From [Eubacterium] siraeum (GTDB lineage: Bacteria; Bacillota; Clostridia; Oscillospirales; Ruminococcaceae), in assembly GCA_025150425.1 (NCBI GenBank), contig CP102281.1:2542001-2606000 (forward strand): a DNA stretch of 64,000 bases, read 5' to 3'. Shown one piece after another: positions 60,234 through 64,000 of the stretch. The notes beneath the pieces were generated by a model. The model did no database searches and was not told where the DNA came from. It saw only the letters and a list, made by a program, of their open reading frames with translations. Both the position numbers and the translations under genes were made by a program. Within the stretch, counting starts at the first letter, position 1, and each line of letters begins with the position of its first letter.

Positions 60234-61883
60234 TTACATTGCCGCTTTCAAGCGCTTCAGTGTTTCTTCTTCACCGAGCAGCTGCATTATAGTATACAGG
60301 TCGGGGGAATTTTTTCTGCCGGTTATCGCTACTCTGAGTATTCCGCAGGCATCGGCAACCGAGCCTTTGTAAGCGTCGGGGTTTGCCTTGTATTCCTTGA
60401 TGTTGGGGCAGAAGCCTAAAGGCTCGCCGACAACCTTTACACCGTCAAACCAGGCACTGCTGTCAACCTTGTGGTCATAAGCCGAAATATATGCCGATAA
60501 AAATTCCTTGCGCTCGTCGGCTGTCAGCTTTTCGTCAAACTCATAGCCGTCAACACCGTCGCCGTAGAGATACGGGAACATCTCGGACAGGTCGCTCCAC
60601 TTTGCTATATCCTTGCGTACCTTCTTGCCGTTATATTTCCACAGCTTTATGCTTTCTCTGAACTTGTCGGGCGAAGCTGTGATATAAGCGTTCAGCTTTT
60701 CATCGTTATCCTTTGCCCATACGCTTATCTCGTCAAAAAGCGTTTCCTCGCTCATCTTCGATATAACGTCACGGCTTACGCTTGCCAGCTTATCCATATC
60801 GAACAGTGCACCGCTGACGGGCATCTTTTCAAGCTTGAACTTGAACTCCGACATATCTGCATCGGGGTTCTTCATTCTCCACTCCTCATAGTTTGAGTTT
60901 GCGATAGTCATAAGGTATTCAAGCACCGACTGAACAGGGAAACCGGCTTTTGAATAGAACGAAACGCTTGCCTCGGGGTCTTTTCTCTTGCTGAGCTTTC
61001 TCTTTTTATTCTCGCCGCCGTCAAGCTTCATTATCGGTGCAATGTGAGCATACTTCGGCATTTTAAGACCGCTTGCTCTGAAAAGCTGTTCGTGCAGAGG
61101 ATATGAGCTTATCCACTCATCGCCTCTTATAACGTGGGTAGTACCCATCAGGAAATCATCTACAACGTGTGCAAAGTGGTATGTAGGGATACCGTCTGAC
61201 TTTAAAAGCACAACGTCCATTATGTTCTCGGGCATTTCGATATTGCCTCTTATAAGGTCACGGCAGGTTATCTTGTTTTCTGCGTTGCCGTCTGAGCGTA
61301 AGCGCAGAACGTATTCCTTGCCTGCCTTTATATTGGCTTCTATTTCTTCAATGGACAGATTTCTGCACTTCGCATAGCTGCCGTAATAGCCCATATCGGC
61401 TTTTTCGGCCTCCTGTGCCTTTCTTATTTCGTCAAGTTCCTCCGCCGAGCAGAAGCAAGGATATGCAAGGCCACGCTTAACAAGATCCTTTGCAAAGGTC
61501 TGGTATATCTCTTTTCTCATACTCTGTCTGTACGGTCCGTAGCTGCCCTTTTCGGCTTCTCCGTCTGCCGCCGCACCTTCGTCAAAGCATACTCCGTACT
61601 GCGCAAGAGATGTGATTATCTCGTCTGCTCCGTGTTCGATCTCACGCTTTTTGTCGGTATCCTCAAGACGCAGGTAGAATACACCGTCCGACTGTCTTGC
61701 CATACACATTGAAATAAGTGCGGCATACAGACCGCCTATGTGCATAAAGCCTGTGGGGCTGGGTGCGAATCTTGTCACAGCCGCCTTGTCGGGAAGCGTT
61801 CTTGCGGGATATTTTGCAAACATATCCTCAGGTGTTGTCTTGATGTCACCGAACAGAAGCTCGGCTAAATAATTGTTGTCCAT
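60234..61883 (-). CDS. gltX: Glutamate--tRNA ligase
   Basis: A 549-residue class I synthetase. The HIGH motif is in FAPSPTGFMHIGGLYAALI (about residues 39-57), and the KMSKS equivalent is KRKLSKRKDPEA (about 292-303). The protein is some 60 residues longer than common bacterial GluRS, with a long C-terminal anticodon-binding part. It charges tRNA-Glu, and perhaps tRNA-Gln if the organism uses the transamidation route. AAGGGCG precedes ATG 61883. It is 18 bp downstream of the ECF transporter gene. Confidence 0.93.
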   Translation of the reverse strand: MDNNYLAELLFGDIKTTPEDMFAKYPARTLPDKAAVTRFAPSPTGFMHIGGLYAALISMCMARQSDGVFYLRLEDTDKKREIEHGADEIITSLAQYGVCFDEGAAADGEAEKGSYGPYRQSMRKEIYQTFAKDLVKRGLAYPCFCSAEELDEIRKAQEAEKADMGYYGSYAKCRNLSIEEIEANIKAGKEYVLRLRSDGNAENKITCRDLIRGNIEMPENIMDVVLLKSDGIPTYHFAHVVDDFLMGTTHVIRGDEWISSYPLHEQLFRASGLKMPKYAHIAPIMKLDGGENKKRKLSKRKDPEASVSFYSKAGFPVQSVLEYLMTIANSNYEEWRMKNPDADMSEFKFKLEKMPVSGALFDMDKLASVSRDVISKMSEETLFDEISVWAKDNDEKLNAYITASPDKFRESIKLWKYNGKKVRKDIAKWSDLSEMFPYLYGDGVDGYEFDEKLTADERKEFLSAYISAYDHKVDSSAWFDGVKVVGEPLGFCPNIKEYKANPDAYKGSVADACGILRVAITGRKNSPDLYTIMQLLGEEETLKRLKAAM

Positions 61884-61901
61884 TTTTTCGCCCTTCGTTT
61901 T

Positions 61902-62522
61902 TTATTTTGTCTTGATAATTTGGTTTTTTCCGCCGAAGTTCTTTTTGCCTATGCGGATTATCTGAAGTATAGCAGGGTTAAGCACCAGATTTATACCAAG
62001 CTCTATAAAGAAATTGATGCCTACAAAGCCTACCAGAATAAATACGAATAAGTTTGTACCCTTTGCAAGTTCCGATATATAATCGAAGAAGAATACATAG
62101 CTTCCGAGTACAAATATTCCTGTATTAACAACAGGTGCGACTACAGCCGATACTATAACGGCTGCTATCTGATTTTTCTTGCTTATCAGCTTATACACAA
62201 AACCTGCGGCGGCACCTGCGAGTGCGCCCTTTAATATTACTGTAATTATCGTTCCGGGTATGTTTACCGCAAGGAACAGATTTGCGTCACCCGTTAGCAG
62301 TACGGTCACACCGAAAACAAAGCCGAGCCATGCGCCCGAACCCCAGCCGTAAAGTGCAGAGCCTACTACGATAGGTATAAGCGTCAGCGTAATGCTGAAT
62401 GTTCCGAAACGCAGTCCCATTGATATGAACTGCATAACCACAACTATAGCGGTCAGAAGACCAAGACCTATAATAGTGTTTGTGTTGATTTTGCCTTTTA
62501 ATGTGTTGTTTGTGTTTGACAT
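61902..62522 (-). CDS. ECF transporter S component, probably for pantothenate
   Basis: A 206-residue protein with about six membrane helices: an early VVVMQFISMGLRFGTFSITLTLIPIVVGSALYGWGSGAWLGFVFGV block typical of S components, then NFFIELGINLVLNPAI near the end. S components bind a vitamin and use shared EcfA/T modules encoded elsewhere. The upstream neighbour coaX phosphorylates pantothenate, so pantothenate is the likely ligand (PanT); this is an inference from context. AAAGGAG precedes ATG 62522. Confidence 0.8.
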   Translation of the reverse strand: MSNTNNTLKGKINTNTIIGLGLLTAIVVVMQFISMGLRFGTFSITLTLIPIVVGSALYGWGSGAWLGFVFGVTVLLTGDANLFLAVNIPGTIITVILKGALAGAAAGFVYKLISKKNQIAAVIVSAVVAPVVNTGIFVLGSYVFFFDYISELAKGTNLFVFILVGFVGINFFIELGINLVLNPAILQIIRIGKKNFGGKNQIIKTK

Positions 62523-62661
62523 AAAAATCTCCTTTGCTGAAGTCCTGTTGTCAGCAGGTACCTCGCAGGGTTGTATATTTTACATATCATCCGCCGTTCA
62601 GAATATGTTCACAGCCGGTAACCGCAGAAATAGCATCTGTCGGTTCCGTCCACAATGCCGC

Positions 62662-63435
62662 TTACTTCTTCTGATTTTTCTTGTAGATAATATGCAGACC
62701 CTCTAATACAAGATCGGGATCGACAATAAGCTCACGTCTGCAAAGCGGAGCTATAAGGCTTGCGTAGCCTCCTGTCGCAACTATTGTAGCCTTTTCCCCA
62801 AGCTCCTCCTCATATCGCTCTATCATACCGTCTATCATGCAGGCGATACCGCCTATGACACCGGCACGCATACTGTCGGGGCTGTTTGTGCCTATCATTT
62901 TTCCGACAGGCTCAGCGCCTATGAGAGGAAGAGATGCTGTTTTACCCGACAGAGCCTCGAATGATAATCTCGGACCGGGAGCTATCGCTCCGCCGAGCAT
63001 TGCTCCGCTCCTGTCGAGTGCAAATATCTTAAGGCAAGTGCCTACATCTATGAATATGCAGGGTGTGGGGTACTTGCTTTTCGCCGCTACGCCGCCGCAT
63101 ACAAGGTCGCTTCCGAGTACGGAAGGATCGTCTATCTTTATATTAAGTCCTGTTTTGATACCGGGTGAAACGATAATAGGCTTTACATTACAGAGCTTTT
63201 CTATTCCTTTTTCGAGTATGGGGGTTATCGGTGATACGACAGAGGAAATGATACAGCCGGTTATAGCCGCATTTTCAAAGCCGTAAAGGGATAATATATC
63301 CTTGAGCTTTATCGCATACTGATCTTCCATTCTTGAAACCTGTGTGTTGAGCCTTGATATAAAGCGCAGTTCACCGTTATTGTCAAAACCGCCGAATACA
63401 ATGTTAGTATTGCCGACATCTACTGCAAGTATCAT
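62662..63435 (-). CDS. coaX: Type III pantothenate kinase
   Basis: A 257-residue kinase performing the first step of coenzyme A synthesis in the cytosol. The phosphate-binding DVGNTNIVFGGFD is at residues 5-17, GSDLVCGGVAA near 108 replaces the usual GADR, and IDVGTCLKIFALD replaces the common DFGTATT. IAPGPRLSFEALSGKTASLPLI is typical of the dimer interface. The deviations are conservative but worth noting. The start ATG 63435 overlaps the stop of the upstream membrane-protein gene. Confidence 0.88.
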   Translation of the reverse strand: MILAVDVGNTNIVFGGFDNNGELRFISRLNTQVSRMEDQYAIKLKDILSLYGFENAAITGCIISSVVSPITPILEKGIEKLCNVKPIIVSPGIKTGLNIKIDDPSVLGSDLVCGGVAAKSKYPTPCIFIDVGTCLKIFALDRSGAMLGGAIAPGPRLSFEALSGKTASLPLIGAEPVGKMIGTNSPDSMRAGVIGGIACMIDGMIERYEEELGEKATIVATGGYASLIAPLCRRELIVDPDLVLEGLHIIYKKNQKK

Positions 63436-64000
63436 TCTTTGCCCTCCGATTCTTCGGATATATCGCTTTCTATTATAGCATCTGTTTTGTCTTTGTCAAT
63501 ATCCCCGTCAGTATTTACCGCCTTTGACAGCTTTACGGGTTTCTTTATCTTAAGATAAATCAGAATCATTCCGACAAATACCGCAATGCCGATAACCATC
63601 AGTATAAGCCCTGTGCCAAGTCCTGCGGCAAAGAATTTAAATTCGACAACGTGTTCGCCCTCAGACAGCTTTACTGTCATCAGTGCGTCATTCAGTGCGG
63701 TATCATAGTCCGTCTTTACACCGTCAACATATACCGTCCAGCCCTTTTCGGCAGGGATGGTGGTAAACAGTATATCACTGCTTTTTGCGTTTACCGTAAA
63801 GCGTATGTCGGTCTGACTTACCTTTTCGACCTTTGTTTCGGCATTCTTTTCGTGCATCTGAGCTATTGCCGCTGTTTCCGCTTCCTCATTGTATACGGCG
63901 AACTGCGGCTCTCTGAAATAAAGGTCGCTCTTTTTCAGCACGAGCTTTACCGTTACTTCCTCGCCCTTTTCAAACTTGCCGAGATCCTTTATATTATGAT
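63432..64000 (-). CDS. YfhO-type membrane protein (partial, N-terminus outside window)
   Basis: The frame is open to the right edge and ends at 63432; 188 codons are visible. FTTIPAEKGWTVYVDGVKTDYDTALNDALMTVKLSEGEHVVEFKFFAAGLGTGL is the C-terminal beta domain of YfhO-like multi-pass proteins, linked to lipoteichoic acid or glycan glycosylation in Gram-positive bacteria. A membrane helix (about 20 residues) and an acidic, Lys-containing tail follow. The stop overlaps coaX (ATGA), implying cotranscription. Confidence 0.75.
   Translation of the reverse strand, partial: HNIKDLGKFEKGEEVTVKLVLKKSDLYFREPQFAVYNEEAETAAIAQMHEKNAETKVEKVSQTDIRFTVNAKSSDILFTTIPAEKGWTVYVDGVKTDYDTALNDALMTVKLSEGEHVVEFKFFAAGLGTGLILMVIGIAVFVGMILIYLKIKKPVKLSKAVNTDGDIDKDKTDAIIESDISEESEGKE

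Overview
The window looks like the chromosome of a Gram-positive gut or rumen Clostridium-type bacterium (Oscillospiraceae/Ruminococcaceae). Supporting signs are strong AGGAGG-like ribosome sites, FliY in place of plain FliN, CheC/CheD, an FlbD-containing flagellar operon, NPxTG-like wall-sorting tails, and lipoproteins with Ser/Thr/Asp-rich linkers. A [Eubacterium] siraeum-like organism is my best guess; this rests on gene style only and is an inference.

Left part (1-26.7 kb), mostly minus strand. 1-3.3 kb is the start of a surface-acylation-type operon: two DHHW-family secreted proteins and an FkbH-like HAD protein cut by the window edge. Next come a DUF308 membrane protein fused to a papain-like domain, the RNase P RNA gene with a textbook promoter, folC and a Nudix hydrolase. 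7.0-8.35 kb is a gene-free block packed with palindromic repeats. It is followed by a large GH2 glycosidase, two paralogous lipoproteins with catalytically altered NlpC/P60 domains, a small membrane protein, a GH5 cellulase-type lipoprotein, and an ECF sigma factor with a membrane partner. 18.0-21.5 kb (plus strand) holds three paralogous NPPTG-tailed surface proteins, two of them from a recent tandem duplication. 22.3-26.7 kb (minus strand) holds a c-di-GMP-style module: ComFB-domain protein, ParA ATPase, membrane GGDEF enzyme and PilZ protein.

Centre (27.7-55.9 kb, plus strand) is a long flagellar cluster: flgB, flgC, fliE, fliF, fliG, fliH, fliI, fliJ, fliK, flgD, a TIGR02530-type gene, flgE, flbD, motA, motB, fliM, fliY, cheY, fliO, fliP, fliQ, fliR, flhB, flhA, sigD, two flgF/flgG-type rod genes, cheC, cheD and fapA. 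It supplies the basal body, type III export apparatus, hook, stator and switch. Two key genes are broken as written: fliG has an in-frame TAA at codon 20, and motA has a one-base deletion in an A tract. fliL, flhF, flhG, cheA, cheB and cheW are absent from the places they usually occupy. Promoter-like sites with 17-bp spacers precede flgB, fliK, motB and the first rod gene.

Right part (55.9-64 kb): a secreted protein with 11 Ig-like repeats and a papain-like C-terminus, a membrane-anchored protein with an internal duplication, then on the minus strand gltX, an ECF transporter S component, coaX, and the C-terminus of a YfhO-type membrane protein cut by the right edge.

The most unusual signals are non-coding. 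A family of three elements is bounded by hairpins that match within a copy but differ between copies. Small nested hairpins keep their joints while both stems change compensatorily. Seven GGTTACAA-type sites lie in helical phase upstream of one lipoprotein gene.
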